Below, one piece after another: positions 16,846-26,413 of a stretch of 64,000 nucleotides of DNA. A program made the position numbers and the translations under genes. The notes beneath the pieces are model-generated. The model saw only the letters and a list, made by a program, of their open reading frames with translations, was not told where the DNA came from and made no database searches. The number at the start of each line of letters is the position of its first letter. Position 1 is the first letter of the stretch. The DNA is from Arthrobacter sp. FW305-BF8 (lineage in GTDB: Bacteria; Actinomycetota; Actinomycetes; Actinomycetales; Micrococcaceae), in NCBI RefSeq assembly GCF_021789315.1, contig NZ_CP084561.1, positions 186,001 through 250,000 of the forward strand. Reading direction: 5' to 3'.

Positions 16846-17781
16846 ATGACCAAGTACATCCTCAAACGGCTGGGCCAAGGCCTGCTGACCGTGTTCCTGA
16901 CGGTTTCCACGGTCTTCATCCTGATCCGCCTGGCCCCCGGTGATCCGGCCGTGTCCTACGCCGGACCGCTGGCCACCACCGAACAGCTGGCCAAGGTCCG
17001 CGAACAGTTCGGCTTGGACCGTCCCGTGCTGGAGCAGTACTGGATCTTCCTGCAGCAGCTGTTCACCGGCAACCTCGGCACCTCCTACTCCTTCCAGGCG
17101 CCGGCCATGCAGGTGGTGGCGGAGCGGATGCCGTACACGCTGACGCTGGCCACCGCGGCAATCCTCCTGACCGCCGTGATCGCCATTCCGCTGGGCGTGT
17201 GGATGGCCCGCCGCCCGGACACCAACCGGGAACTCGGCGTCAACGTCCTCACCATCGCCGGGCAGTCCATGCCGGACTTCTGGACCGGCATCATGCTCCT
17301 CACCGGGTTCGCCGTCCTGATCCCGCTGTTCCCGGCCTCCGGCTTCGCCACCTGGGGCGGGCTGGTCCTGCCCACCGTCACTATCGCCATCCTGCAGATC
17401 GCGCTGATTTCCCGGATGGTGCGGCGGGAGATGACGTCCAACTTCGCCGCCCCTTACCTGACCGTGGCGCGGTCAAGGGGAGTGGGCAGTCCGGCGCTGA
17501 CCTGGCGCTATGCCATGGGCAACTCCGCCATCCCGGTCTTCACCGCCCTGGGCACCCGCTTCGCCGCCATGCTCAACGGCGTGGTGGTGGTGGAAGTGGT
17601 GTTCGCCTGGCCCGGCGTCGGCTCCCTCATTGTCCGCGCCCTCGAAACCCGCGACTACCCCCTCATCCAGGCGACCGTCCTGCTGACGTCGCTGCTGGCC
17701 GTGGCCGTCCAGCTCGTCATCGACCTCGCCTACCCGCTTCTTGATCCCCGCGTTCGTCTTGGAAAGGCGGCAGCAGCATGA
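16846..17781 (+). CDS. ABC transporter permease, DppB-like
   Basis: 311 residues with about six membrane helices. The N-terminus (MTKYILKRLGQGLLTVFLTVSTVFILIRLAPGDPA) is typical of DppB/GsiC permeases, and the EAA-type loop with VARSRGVGSPALTWRYAMGN contacts the ATPases. It starts three bases after the binding-protein stop and its own stop overlaps the next gene (ATGA), so all are translated together. It forms the channel with the following permease. Confidence 0.92.
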   Translation: MTKYILKRLGQGLLTVFLTVSTVFILIRLAPGDPAVSYAGPLATTEQLAKVREQFGLDRPVLEQYWIFLQQLFTGNLGTSYSFQAPAMQVVAERMPYTLTLATAAILLTAVIAIPLGVWMARRPDTNRELGVNVLTIAGQSMPDFWTGIMLLTGFAVLIPLFPASGFATWGGLVLPTVTIAILQIALISRMVRREMTSNFAAPYLTVARSRGVGSPALTWRYAMGNSAIPVFTALGTRFAAMLNGVVVVEVVFAWPGVGSLIVRALETRDYPLIQATVLLTSLLAVAVQLVIDLAYPLLDPRVRLGKAAAA

Positions 17782-18710
17782 GCCTCAGCGACACCGCAAC
17801 GCCGGCGGCCTCCGCCGCACAACCGCCCCGGACACCCTCGGCCAGCGCCGTCACCAAGGAGCTCATCGCGAAGGCCGGCGCCACCCGCCGCCGCAACGCG
17901 GCCAAGTGGAAGCTGCGCATCGGCGCCGTCTGCACGCTGATCGTGATCATTCCCATCCTGCTGGCCCAGGTGCTGCCGCTGCCGGACGCCAACCACCAGG
18001 ACCTGTCCGCCCGCCGCCTCGCCCCGCTGGTGGACGGCCACCTGTTCGGCACCGACCAGCTGGGCCGCGACCTGCTGTCCCGCGTCCTGCACGGCGGCCA
18101 GGTCTCCCTGACCATCGGCATCCTGGCCGTGGTGGTCTCCGGCGCGATCGGCATCATCCTCGGTGCCGCCGCCGGTTACTTCGGCGGCTGGGTGGACACG
18201 GTGGTCTCGCGTGTTCTCGAGGCCCAGATGTCCCTGCCGCTCCTCATGATGCTGCTGTTGGTGGTGGCCCTCTTCGGCCCGTCCATCCCGGTGATCACCT
18301 TCGTCATTGCGATTGCGCAATGGCCGGAAGTGGCCAGGCTGACCAGATCCATGGTGCTCGTGGAACGTGAAAAACCGTACGTCTCTGCGGCGCGGATCCT
18401 CGGGCTGCACCGCATCCAGATCCTCATCCAGCACATCATCCCGAACGTCATCAAGCAGGCGACCCTCGTGGTGCTGCTGCTCCTGGCCCAGGCCGTCCTG
18501 CTCGAGAGCGCCCTCAGCTTCCTAGGCGCCGGCCCCCAGCGTCCGTTCGCCACCTGGGGACGCATCATCTCCGACGGCCAGGACTACATCACCACCTCCT
18601 GGTGGATGGTCACCCTGCCCGGCCTGGTGATCGTGCTGATGGTGGTGGGCGTGAACCTGCTGGGCGACGGCCTCCGCGACCGTCCCCGCCGCAAGAAGAA
18701 GGGTGCCTGA
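17778..18710 (+). CDS. ABC transporter permease, DppC-like
   Basis: 310 residues. A cytoplasmic N-terminal extension of about 45 residues is followed by helices of the DppC type, including GTDQLGRDLLSRVLHGGQVSL, the hallmark of the second permease in family 5 systems. The EAA loop reads YVSAARILGLHRIQILIQHIIPNV. It overlaps the upstream permease by 4 bp. The C-terminus is basic (RPRRKKKGA). Confidence 0.92.
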   Translation: MSLSDTATPAASAAQPPRTPSASAVTKELIAKAGATRRRNAAKWKLRIGAVCTLIVIIPILLAQVLPLPDANHQDLSARRLAPLVDGHLFGTDQLGRDLLSRVLHGGQVSLTIGILAVVVSGAIGIILGAAAGYFGGWVDTVVSRVLEAQMSLPLLMMLLLVVALFGPSIPVITFVIAIAQWPEVARLTRSMVLVEREKPYVSAARILGLHRIQILIQHIIPNVIKQATLVVLLLLAQAVLLESALSFLGAGPQRPFATWGRIISDGQDYITTSWWMVTLPGLVIVLMVVGVNLLGDGLRDRPRRKKKGA

Positions 18711-18711
18711 C

Positions 18712-19636
18712 ATGACCGCACAAGCTACGAGCCACACCGCCGAGCCGGCCCTGCTTGAGGTCCGCGACTTCCAGGTGGAGCTGATCACCGACGCCGGCAT
18801 CATCCGGGCCGTTGATTCAGTGAACTTCAGCATCCACCGCGGCGAAACGGTCACCATCATCGGTGAGTCCGGTTCGGGCAAATCGACGACGGCGATGGGC
18901 ATCCTGCGCCTGCTCCCGGACGATCTGGCGGTGCTTTCCGGCACCGTGCTCATCGACGGCGTGGACGTGGTGGCCGTACCCAAGGCCATCGACAAGGTCC
19001 GCGGCCGGACAGTCGCGCTCATCCCGCAGGACCCCATGACGGCGCTGAGCCCCGTGCACTCAATCGGCAGCCAGCTCTCCGAGGCCATCCGGATTGCCGG
19101 CGCCGCCTCCAAGGAGAAGGACGCCGTCCGCGCCCGCGCCATCCGGTTGCTGGAACAGGTCCACATTCCGACGCCGGAGGTGCAGCTGAAGAAGTACCCG
19201 CACCAGCTCTCCGGCGGCATGCTCCAGCGCGTGCTGATAGCGATCGCGCTGGCCAGTGAGCCGCAGCTCTTGGTGGCAGACGAGCCCACCTCTGCCCTGG
19301 ACGTCACGGTGCAGGCCGGCATCCTGGACCTGCTGCTGGAACTCCAGGAGCAGCGCGGCATCGGCATTCTGATGATCACGCACGACCTCGGCGTGGCCCG
19401 GCTGATCTCGGACCGCATCCACGTGATGAAGGACGGTTCCTTCGTGGAGTCCGGGGATGTCCAGCAGGTCGTGGAGCAGCCGGCCACGGAATACACCCGC
19501 AACCTGCTGGCCGCCGTGCCGGTCCTGGGGCCCTGGGACGAAACCCCTGGCAACACCTCCCAATCCGCATTCAAGACCTCCGCATCCAAGACCTCTGCGG
19601 CCGGCGACGCCGCCCTGACCAGCACCGGAGTCCAGA

Positions 19637-19644
<8 letters not shown>
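18712..19644 (+). CDS. ABC transporter ATP-binding protein, DppD-like
   Basis: 310 residues. Walker A GESGSGKST, Q-loop IPQDPMTALSP, signature LSGGMLQRVLIAIALA, Walker B LLVADEPTSALDVT and the H-loop histidine (ITHDLG) are in order. Energises import together with the next ATPase. ATG 18712 is one base past the upstream stop; a GTG at 18703 is less likely. The C-terminal tail lacks a clear cysteine cluster for an iron-sulfur site and instead carries repeated short Ser/Lys/Thr stretches (FKTSASKTSAAG). Confidence 0.92.
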
Positions 19645-20461
<817 letters not shown>

Positions 20462-20547
20462 CGCCGCTCCACTGATCCGGCCGTTACCCGCCCCGAACCC
20501 AACCACATTGCAACCGCACAGACACTGCAACCACGGAGAATCAACGC

Positions 20548-21537
20548 ATGAGCAAGCAGCCAGAAGGCAACCCGGTGGAAGGACTGAAGCTTCCCATCTC
20601 GCGGCTGGTCCTGGGCACCATGACGTTCGGCGACACCGCCGATGAGGCCACCGCCGGAAGCATGGTGGAGGAGTCGCTCGACGCCGGCATCACCACCATC
20701 GACACCGCCAACGCGTACGTCGGCGGCGTGACCGAGGAAATGCTCGGCCGCCTCCTCAAGGGGCGCCGCGATGAGGTCATCCTCGCCTCCAAGGCCGGCA
20801 TGCCGCACCCGGACCACGGCCAGCACTCGCCGCTGTCCCCCCAAGGGCTGCGCAACAGCGTCGAGGGCAGCCTCCGACGGCTCGGTGTGGACAGCATCGA
20901 CCTGTTCTATCTCCACCAGCCGGACCGTGCCACGCCGCTGCAGGACACCCTGCGCACCGTGGCGGAACTGGTGGAAGAAGGGAAGATCGGGGCGCTGGGC
21001 GTCTCCAACTTCGCGGCCTGGCAGATCGCCGACGTCATCCACGTTGCCCGCGAGGTGGGCGCACCCCGGCCCGTTGTCGCCCAGCAGCTCTACAATCTGG
21101 TGGCCCGGCGGGTGGAGGAGGAATACCTCGAATTCGCCGCCACCCACAACGTGCACACCATGGTCTACAACCCGCTCGGCGGCGGCCTGCTCACCGGCAA
21201 GCACAGCTTCGAGGCCAAGCCCTCGGAGGGCCGCTTCGGTGATTCCAAGCTGGCTGCCATGTACTCCCAGCGCTACTGGGACAAGCAGCTGTTCGTCTAC
21301 GTCACAGCCCTTGGTGCCATCGCCGACGCGGCAGGCATCACTCTGGCCGAGCTGTCACTGCGTTGGCTCGCCTACCGGAAGGGCGTCGGCTCCATGCTGC
21401 TGGGCGGCTCCAAAGTGGAGCAGCTCCGCGCCAACATCGCCGCCGTGGCCAAGGGGCCGCTGCCCGAGGACGTCATCAGCTCCTGCGACGCCATCGGCTC
21501 CGGACTCCGCGGACCCATGCCGGCATATAACCGCTGA
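20548..21537 (+). CDS. Aldo/keto reductase
   Basis: 329-residue NADP(H)-dependent TIM-barrel oxidoreductase. The catalytic tetrad is visible: Asp and Tyr in TTIDTANAY, Lys in ILASKAGMP, His in FYLHQPDR. GVSNFAAWQ and the C-terminal cofactor loop (LGGSKVEQLRANI) complete the family pattern. The ribosome site is GGAGA before ATG 20548. In this operon it would reduce or oxidise a sugar or sugar-derived aldehyde or ketone; the substrate is unknown. Confidence 0.9.
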   Translation: MSKQPEGNPVEGLKLPISRLVLGTMTFGDTADEATAGSMVEESLDAGITTIDTANAYVGGVTEEMLGRLLKGRRDEVILASKAGMPHPDHGQHSPLSPQGLRNSVEGSLRRLGVDSIDLFYLHQPDRATPLQDTLRTVAELVEEGKIGALGVSNFAAWQIADVIHVAREVGAPRPVVAQQLYNLVARRVEEEYLEFAATHNVHTMVYNPLGGGLLTGKHSFEAKPSEGRFGDSKLAAMYSQRYWDKQLFVYVTALGAIADAAGITLAELSLRWLAYRKGVGSMLLGGSKVEQLRANIAAVAKGPLPEDVISSCDAIGSGLRGPMPAYNR

Positions 21538-21590
21538 CGTATATACAACTGCTCGCCGTCACACCCACGAACTGAAGGTAGAAGATACAG

Positions 21591-22367
21591 ATGACATCGG
21601 ACCTGGCCATTGAATTCGCCCGCAAGATCCGCGCCCGTGAGCAGGCCGTCGGCTACTGGGCCGTACTGGACGCGCCTGTGGCAACGGAACGCATCGGCCG
21701 GCTCGGGTATGACTACGTTGCGCTGGACGCCCAGCACGGGCTGCTCGGATACTCGGGCGTGCTGAACGGCCTCATGGCCATCGATGCCGGGCACACCGCC
21801 GTCGGCATGGTGCGCGTGGAGGCCAACGACTTCACCGCGATCGGCAAGGCCCTCGACGCCGGCGCCGTCGGAGTGATCGTCCCCCTCATCAATAACGCTG
21901 CGGACGCCGCGGCCGCGGTCGCCGCAGCGAAGTACCCGCCAATGGGCGGCCGCTCCTACGGGCCGATGCGCTCGGCGCTGCGCATCGGCCCGGTCCCGGC
22001 TGACTCCAACGCCGCCACCCTGGTCTTCGCCATGATCGAGACGCCCGAGGGGCTGGCCAACGTGAAGGAGATCTGCGCGACGCCCGGCCTGGACGGCATC
22101 TACGTGGGCCCCTCGGACCTGGCCATCGCCGTCGGCGGTGCTTTCCCGGGCGACCCCGCCATCGAGGCCGAGTTCAACGCCGCCCTGGAAACCGTCGCTG
22201 AAGCGGCCGCCTCGGCAGGCATCGCCGCCGGCATCCACACCGCGGCCGGGGAGATCGCCGCCCAGCGGCTGCGGCAGGGCTACACGTTCACCACCGTCGC
22301 GTCGGACCTGACACACCTGGAGCTGGCGGCAAAGGCGCACCTGGCGGCCGCCAAGTCGGAGGGCTGA
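21591..22367 (+). CDS. HpcH/HpaI aldolase family protein
   Basis: 258 residues, class II metal-dependent aldolase of the HpcH/HpaI type, which cleaves 2-keto-3-deoxy acids and related 4-hydroxy-2-oxo acids to pyruvate and an aldehyde. Visible motifs are the base region DAQHG, the phosphate/pyruvate segment RSYGPMRSAL, the metal ligand in MIETPEGLANVKEI and the second ligand loop GIYVGPSDLAIAVGG. Its place between a reductase and the sialidase-like gene suggests that it is the terminal cleaving step of the pathway. The stop is three bases from the next start. Confidence 0.87.
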   Translation: MTSDLAIEFARKIRAREQAVGYWAVLDAPVATERIGRLGYDYVALDAQHGLLGYSGVLNGLMAIDAGHTAVGMVRVEANDFTAIGKALDAGAVGVIVPLINNAADAAAAVAAAKYPPMGGRSYGPMRSALRIGPVPADSNAATLVFAMIETPEGLANVKEICATPGLDGIYVGPSDLAIAVGGAFPGDPAIEAEFNAALETVAEAAASAGIAAGIHTAAGEIAAQRLRQGYTFTTVASDLTHLELAAKAHLAAAKSEG

Positions 22368-22370
22368 GGC

Positions 22371-23663
22371 ATGCAGACCACCAACACTGAGTACAGCACC
22401 ATCACGCCCGACGGCGCCGTGAAGCGCGCTGACGGCGCAGACTTCGCGTATCTTCCGGCGCCCACCGTGCAGAGCCACGCCGCCAACCTCCTGACCCTGC
22501 CGGACGGCCGCCTCGGCTGCATCTGGTTCGGCGGCACGCAGGAGGGCGTGCCGGACATCTCCATCTGGTTCTCCACTCTGGAGCCGGGCAGCAGCCAGTG
22601 GTCACCGGCTCAGCAGCTCTCCGATGACTCCACCCGCTCGGAGCAGAACCCCATCCTGTTCACCGCCCCCGGCCCGGCTGGCCAGGACGGCGTTCTCTGG
22701 CTCCTGTACACCGCGCAAAAGGCGGGCAACCAGGACACAGCGGAGGTCCGCCGTCGTACTTCCACGGACAGCGGCCGCACCTGGGGGCCGGTGGAAACGG
22801 TGTTTCCGGCCAACGAAACGGGCGGCGTGTTCGTCCGCCAGCTGCCGGTGCTGCTGCCGTCCGGCCGCCTGATCATCCCGATCTTCCGCTGCATCACTAC
22901 GCCGGGGGAGAAGTGGGTGGGCAACAGCGACGACAGTGCCGTGATGATTTCCGACGACGGCGGAGCCACCTGGCGCGAGCACATCCTGCCCGGGAGCCTG
23001 GGCTGCGTCCACATGAACATCCAGCCTGTGGCCGACGGTTCGCTGCTGGCGCTGTTCCGCAGCCGCTGGGCCGACTCGATCTACGAATCCCGCTCCACCG
23101 ACGACGGCACCACCTGGAGCGAGCCCGTCCCCACCGAACTGCCCAACAACAACTCCTCCATCCAGTTCGCGGCGCTCGCCGACGGCCGCCTGGCGCTGGT
23201 CTACAACCACAGCCGCGCGGAGGAAAACACCGAGCGGCGCCTGTCGCTCTATGACGAAATCGACGACGACGGCCTGGCCGCCGAACAGGGCCAGCTGGCG
23301 GAACCGGCTCAGGTCCCGGGCGCCGGAACGGACGACGGCGAACGGCGCGCCTTCTGGGGGACGCCGCGCTCGCCCATGACGCTGGCCATCTCCGAGGACT
23401 CGGGCCGGACCTGGCCCATCCGGCGGAACCTCGACGTGGGGGACGGCTACTGCCTCTCCAACAATTCCCGGGACGGACTGAACCGGGAGTATTCTTACCC
23501 GTCCGTCCACCAGGGCCCGGACGGTGCGCTGAACATCGCCTACACCTACTTCCGGCAGGCCATCAAGTACGTCCGTGTGGACCCGCAGTGGGCGTACCAG
23601 GGCAGCAGCACTCCCGGAGGGGACGACGAAGCTGGCCACACTGGAGGGGGCGGCGCTCAGTGA
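22371..23663 (+). CDS. Sialidase-like BNR/Asp-box protein, cytoplasmic
   Basis: 430 residues, six-bladed propeller of the sialidase type. Asp-box signatures (SxDxGxTW) appear as STDSGRTWG, SDDGGATW, STDDGTTWS and SEDSGRTWP. No signal peptide is present, so the product is intracellular, which fits hydrolysis of an imported glycoside. The usual arginine triad of true sialidases cannot be confirmed by eye, and many family members act on other acidic sugars or are hydratase-like. It overlaps the next gene by four bases (GTGA). Confidence 0.78.
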   Translation: MQTTNTEYSTITPDGAVKRADGADFAYLPAPTVQSHAANLLTLPDGRLGCIWFGGTQEGVPDISIWFSTLEPGSSQWSPAQQLSDDSTRSEQNPILFTAPGPAGQDGVLWLLYTAQKAGNQDTAEVRRRTSTDSGRTWGPVETVFPANETGGVFVRQLPVLLPSGRLIIPIFRCITTPGEKWVGNSDDSAVMISDDGGATWREHILPGSLGCVHMNIQPVADGSLLALFRSRWADSIYESRSTDDGTTWSEPVPTELPNNNSSIQFAALADGRLALVYNHSRAEENTERRLSLYDEIDDDGLAAEQGQLAEPAQVPGAGTDDGERRAFWGTPRSPMTLAISEDSGRTWPIRRNLDVGDGYCLSNNSRDGLNREYSYPSVHQGPDGALNIAYTYFRQAIKYVRVDPQWAYQGSSTPGGDDEAGHTGGGGAQ

Positions 23664-24340
23664 CCCGCACCCGCCACGCGATTGTCACTGGCTGCAGCTC
23701 CGGCATCGGCAAGGCGATCGCCGAACGCCTGCTGGCCGACGGCTGGGCCGTCACCGGGCTGAGCCGGAGCGAGACTTCCCTCGGACACCGGTTCCGGTGG
23801 CTGCACGCGGACCTGTCCGATCCGTCGTCGCTGGCGGAAACGGCCTCGGGGATCGACCCGGCGGACGCGCTGGTGCACGCCGCCGGATACCAGCGCACCG
23901 CGCTGCTGGGTGAGCTGGACCCGGAGGCGCTCGCCGGCATGTTCGCCGTCCACGTCGGGGCCGCCAGTGCGTTGGCCAACGAGGTGGTCCCGCGAATGTC
24001 CGACGGCGGCCGGGTGCTGCTGATCGGCAGCCGGACCTCCACAGGCGCGGCGGGCAAGAGCCAGTACGCGGCCACCAAAGCGGCGCTGATGGGCATGGGC
24101 CGGACGTGGGCGCAGGAGCTTGCCCCACGCGGCATCACGGTGAACGTGCTCTCGCCGGGGCCCACGGACACGCCCATGCTTGCCGACCCCGGCCGGGCGG
24201 CCACCCCGCCGAAGCTCCCGGCGCTCGGCCAGCTGGTGGATCCCGAGGACGTTGCGGCGCTCGCCGGCTTCCTGCTGGGGCCGCACGGAAAGTCCATCAC
24301 CGGTCAGAACTACGTGATCTGCGGCGGCGCCTCGCTGTGA
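23660..24340 (+). CDS. SDR family oxidoreductase
   Basis: 226 residues. Cofactor motif TGCSSGIG, structural HAAG and catalytic Ser (IGSRTSTG) and YAATK are present, so it should be an active dehydrogenase or reductase. The start is GTG 23660, overlapping the stop of the sialidase-like gene and preceded by GGAGGGGG; a longer frame from 23588 is entirely inside that gene. It is translationally coupled to the sialidase-like gene, implying action on the same compound. Confidence 0.87.
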   Translation: MTRTRHAIVTGCSSGIGKAIAERLLADGWAVTGLSRSETSLGHRFRWLHADLSDPSSLAETASGIDPADALVHAAGYQRTALLGELDPEALAGMFAVHVGAASALANEVVPRMSDGGRVLLIGSRTSTGAAGKSQYAATKAALMGMGRTWAQELAPRGITVNVLSPGPTDTPMLADPGRAATPPKLPALGQLVDPEDVAALAGFLLGPHGKSITGQNYVICGGASL

Positions 24341-24350
24341 GGCGGCGATC

Positions 24351-24375
24351 CCGTTGAGCCTGTCGAAACCACGGG
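24351..24375. repeat. GTTGAGCCTGTCGAAACC-type intergenic repeat
   Basis: CCCGTTGAGCCTGTCGAAACC followed by ACGGG, with CCCGT/ACGGG complementary ends, in the 68-bp gap before the DeoR gene. From memory, this GGTTTCGACAGGCTCAAC-like word is frequent between genes in several Micrococcales genomes. Whether it is a repeat, terminator or operator is open. Confidence 0.35.
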
Positions 24376-24408
24376 CCCTACGATGGTGAGAGCAAAGGAG
24401 AGCCACAG

Positions 24409-25200
24409 ATGACCACCGCCAAAGCCAGGCGCGAAGAGATCTACCACCTTGCCGTCACCACGGGGCTGGCGTCTGTGGAGGAACTGTCACGTCATTTCCG
24501 GGTCACCGCCTCCACCATCCGGCGGGACCTTGCCCAGCTGAATGAGCAGGGGAAGCTGGCACGGACCTATGGCGGGGCGGTGGCGCTGGGCGCCCACCCC
24601 GAACCGTCCTTGCGGCAGCGGACCGGTGAGGCGTACGAGCAGAAGCACGCCATCGCAGCCTGGGCGGCTGCTGAGGTGAAGGACGGCGAGAACGTACTGC
24701 TCGACGGCGGCTCCACGGTCGGTGCCTTGGCGCACTCCCTGCGCGGCCGGGAGAACCTGTCCGTCACGACGCCGGGAATCAACACCTTGCAGGAGCTCGC
24801 CGACTCGCCGGGGATTCAGGTGGACTGCCTCGGCGGCCGGCTCCGGGGCGTGAGCCAGACGTTCGTGGGTCCCCTCGCCGAGGCGGCCTTGGAGCGGATG
24901 AGCTTTGACCGGGTGTTCCTCGGTGCGGATGCCGTCACCGCCAACGACGGGCTCTGCGAGGCGGACCACGCGCAGACCCGGCTCAAGGAACTCATGGCCC
25001 GGCGCGGCGAGGCTGTCTATGTCCTGGCCGACTCCGGCAAGCTGGGGAAGCGCCCGTTCCACGCCTGGGCCAAGCTTGCCCTGCCGTGGACCCTCGTGAC
25101 GGACTCCGGCGCTGATCCGGGCCAGGTGGCGCTGTTCACGGAGGCCGGCGTGCAGGTTCAGCTGGTCCAGGTCCAGGCCGGAGAGCAGGCATCGGCCTGA
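24409..25200 (+). CDS. DeoR/GlpR family transcriptional regulator
   Basis: 263 residues. N-terminal DeoR-type winged helix (residues 5-60: RREEIYHLAVTTGLASVEELSRHFRVTASTIRRDLAQL) and a C-terminal sugar-phosphate-binding sensor domain (VLLDGGSTVGALA; FLGADAVTANDGLCEAD; VYVLADSGKLGK). These regulators usually repress a catabolic operon until a phosphorylated intermediate accumulates. It closes the island and most likely controls it; the TGCGC repeats at 15153-15189 are a candidate site. Start ATG 24409 with AAAGGAGA. Confidence 0.9.
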   Translation: MTTAKARREEIYHLAVTTGLASVEELSRHFRVTASTIRRDLAQLNEQGKLARTYGGAVALGAHPEPSLRQRTGEAYEQKHAIAAWAAAEVKDGENVLLDGGSTVGALAHSLRGRENLSVTTPGINTLQELADSPGIQVDCLGGRLRGVSQTFVGPLAEAALERMSFDRVFLGADAVTANDGLCEADHAQTRLKELMARRGEAVYVLADSGKLGKRPFHAWAKLALPWTLVTDSGADPGQVALFTEAGVQVQLVQVQAGEQASA

Positions 25201-25244
25201 GGGAACACCGGCACGCCTGCATTTGTTATTAACAGTGACCCAAA

Positions 25245-25592
25245 ATGAGCACTGCACATACCGCCTTGATAGTCCCGCCCCGACTCGGCGAACCCCTCCG
25301 GGTTGTACCCGTGGAAGGGCCGGACACCCTGAAAGACCTGCTCGGAGGCGACTTCGAGTCCGTCGCCCGTGGCGACTGGCACCTTTATCTCAACGCCGAG
25401 GGAACTTCGGCCAACCTGCCGGTGAACCTCCGCGCCGGTCAACTGATGCACGACTGCGGCCTTGACCTGGCAGGCGCCGCCCGCGGTCCGGCGGTCATCG
25501 TCGGCCGTGACGCCAAGGGCAAGGACACCAGCATCCCGGAACACCTCCTGCGCCTCGCAGCGGAACTCTTCGGAACGCCGCAGGCAGCCTGA
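25245..25592 (+). CDS. DUF3846-like hypothetical protein
   Basis: 115 residues, soluble. The middle (LKDLLGGDFESVARGDWHLYLNAEGTSANLPVNLRAGQLM) has the layout of DUF3846, a family of phage and bacterial proteins of unknown role: a beta strand, 'GG.fE', 'N.EG' and 'LP.N'. The assignment is by eye. No strong ribosome site is seen before ATG 25245. It lies alone between the DeoR and GAF-ANTAR genes on the same strand. Confidence 0.6.
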   Translation: MSTAHTALIVPPRLGEPLRVVPVEGPDTLKDLLGGDFESVARGDWHLYLNAEGTSANLPVNLRAGQLMHDCGLDLAGAARGPAVIVGRDAKGKDTSIPEHLLRLAAELFGTPQAA

Positions 25593-25659
25593 GGGAGCGG
25601 GCAGTCCGATTTTCCGCTTCCCCGGAACAACCGGGCCCTCTAACGTTTAGCATGGGGGA

Positions 25660-26391
25660 ATGACTGAAGCGAACGAAGATTCGGCCGTCCTGCAACTGCA
25701 GGACATCCTGATCGGGGCCGAAAGCGTTGACGGCTTCCTCGACGGGCTGGCCGCATTTGCCGCATCGACGCTCACCGGTCTGGCAGGTACCGGCATTGAA
25801 TGTGCCGTGACACTGAAGCGGCACCGGCACACGGCCACAGTTGCCGGCAGCAGCCCCCGGGCAGTAGAGCTGGACCAGATCGAGCAGCGCGTCGGCGACG
25901 GTCCTTGCATCCGTGCACTCTTCACGATGGCCCCCGAACTGCTGAACGACGTCAATACTGACGAACGGTGGCCGGAATATCAGAAGCAGCTTGCTCACCA
26001 AGGTGTGTACTCCACGGTGGGCGTTCCCCTGGACATCGGGGAAGGTGCCAGTGCGGCACTGAACTTTTTTGGCCCCGCCCCGGGCCTTTTTACGGCCGAG
26101 CTCTTCGACAGGGCGGTGGGATTCGGTGAGCTGGCCAGCCGCACGCTGCACCTGTCAGTCCGGATCGGGGCTGCCCAGGCCAAGGCGCAGAACCTTGAGG
26201 CTGCCATGCAGAGCCGGACCGCGATCGACGTCGCCTGCGGCGTCATCATGGCGCAGAACAGATGCTCCCAAAAGGAAGCCATGGACATTCTGGCAAAAGT
26301 CTCGAGCAACCGGAACCAGAAGCTGCGCGACGTCGCCGTGGAACTGCTGGGCAGGCTTCCGGGATCAGGTGTGGAGACGCATTTCGACTAG
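25660..26391 (+). CDS. GAF and ANTAR domain-containing protein
   Basis: 243 residues. Residues 15-165 form a GAF sensor domain (VGDGPCIRALFT; GVYSTVGVPLDIG), and residues 175-235 an ANTAR RNA-binding domain (LEAAMQSRTAIDVACGVIMAQNRCSQKEAMDILAKVSSNRN) with the conserved Ala and aromatic-free helix pair. ANTAR proteins bind paired hexanucleotide hairpins in mRNA leaders and prevent termination. Its target is unknown; I saw no convincing dual-hairpin target nearby. The start is ATG 25660 with GGGGGA. Confidence 0.88.
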   Translation: MTEANEDSAVLQLQDILIGAESVDGFLDGLAAFAASTLTGLAGTGIECAVTLKRHRHTATVAGSSPRAVELDQIEQRVGDGPCIRALFTMAPELLNDVNTDERWPEYQKQLAHQGVYSTVGVPLDIGEGASAALNFFGPAPGLFTAELFDRAVGFGELASRTLHLSVRIGAAQAKAQNLEAAMQSRTAIDVACGVIMAQNRCSQKEAMDILAKVSSNRNQKLRDVAVELLGRLPGSGVETHFD

Positions 26392-26413
26392 CCTTCGGAC
26401 AGCCGCATCGAGG

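Noticed and set aside
26392..26413. TAGCCT/AGGCTA inverted repeat as terminator between convergent genes
   Set aside because: Only six pairs with a long loop and partly inside coding sequence; not convincing.
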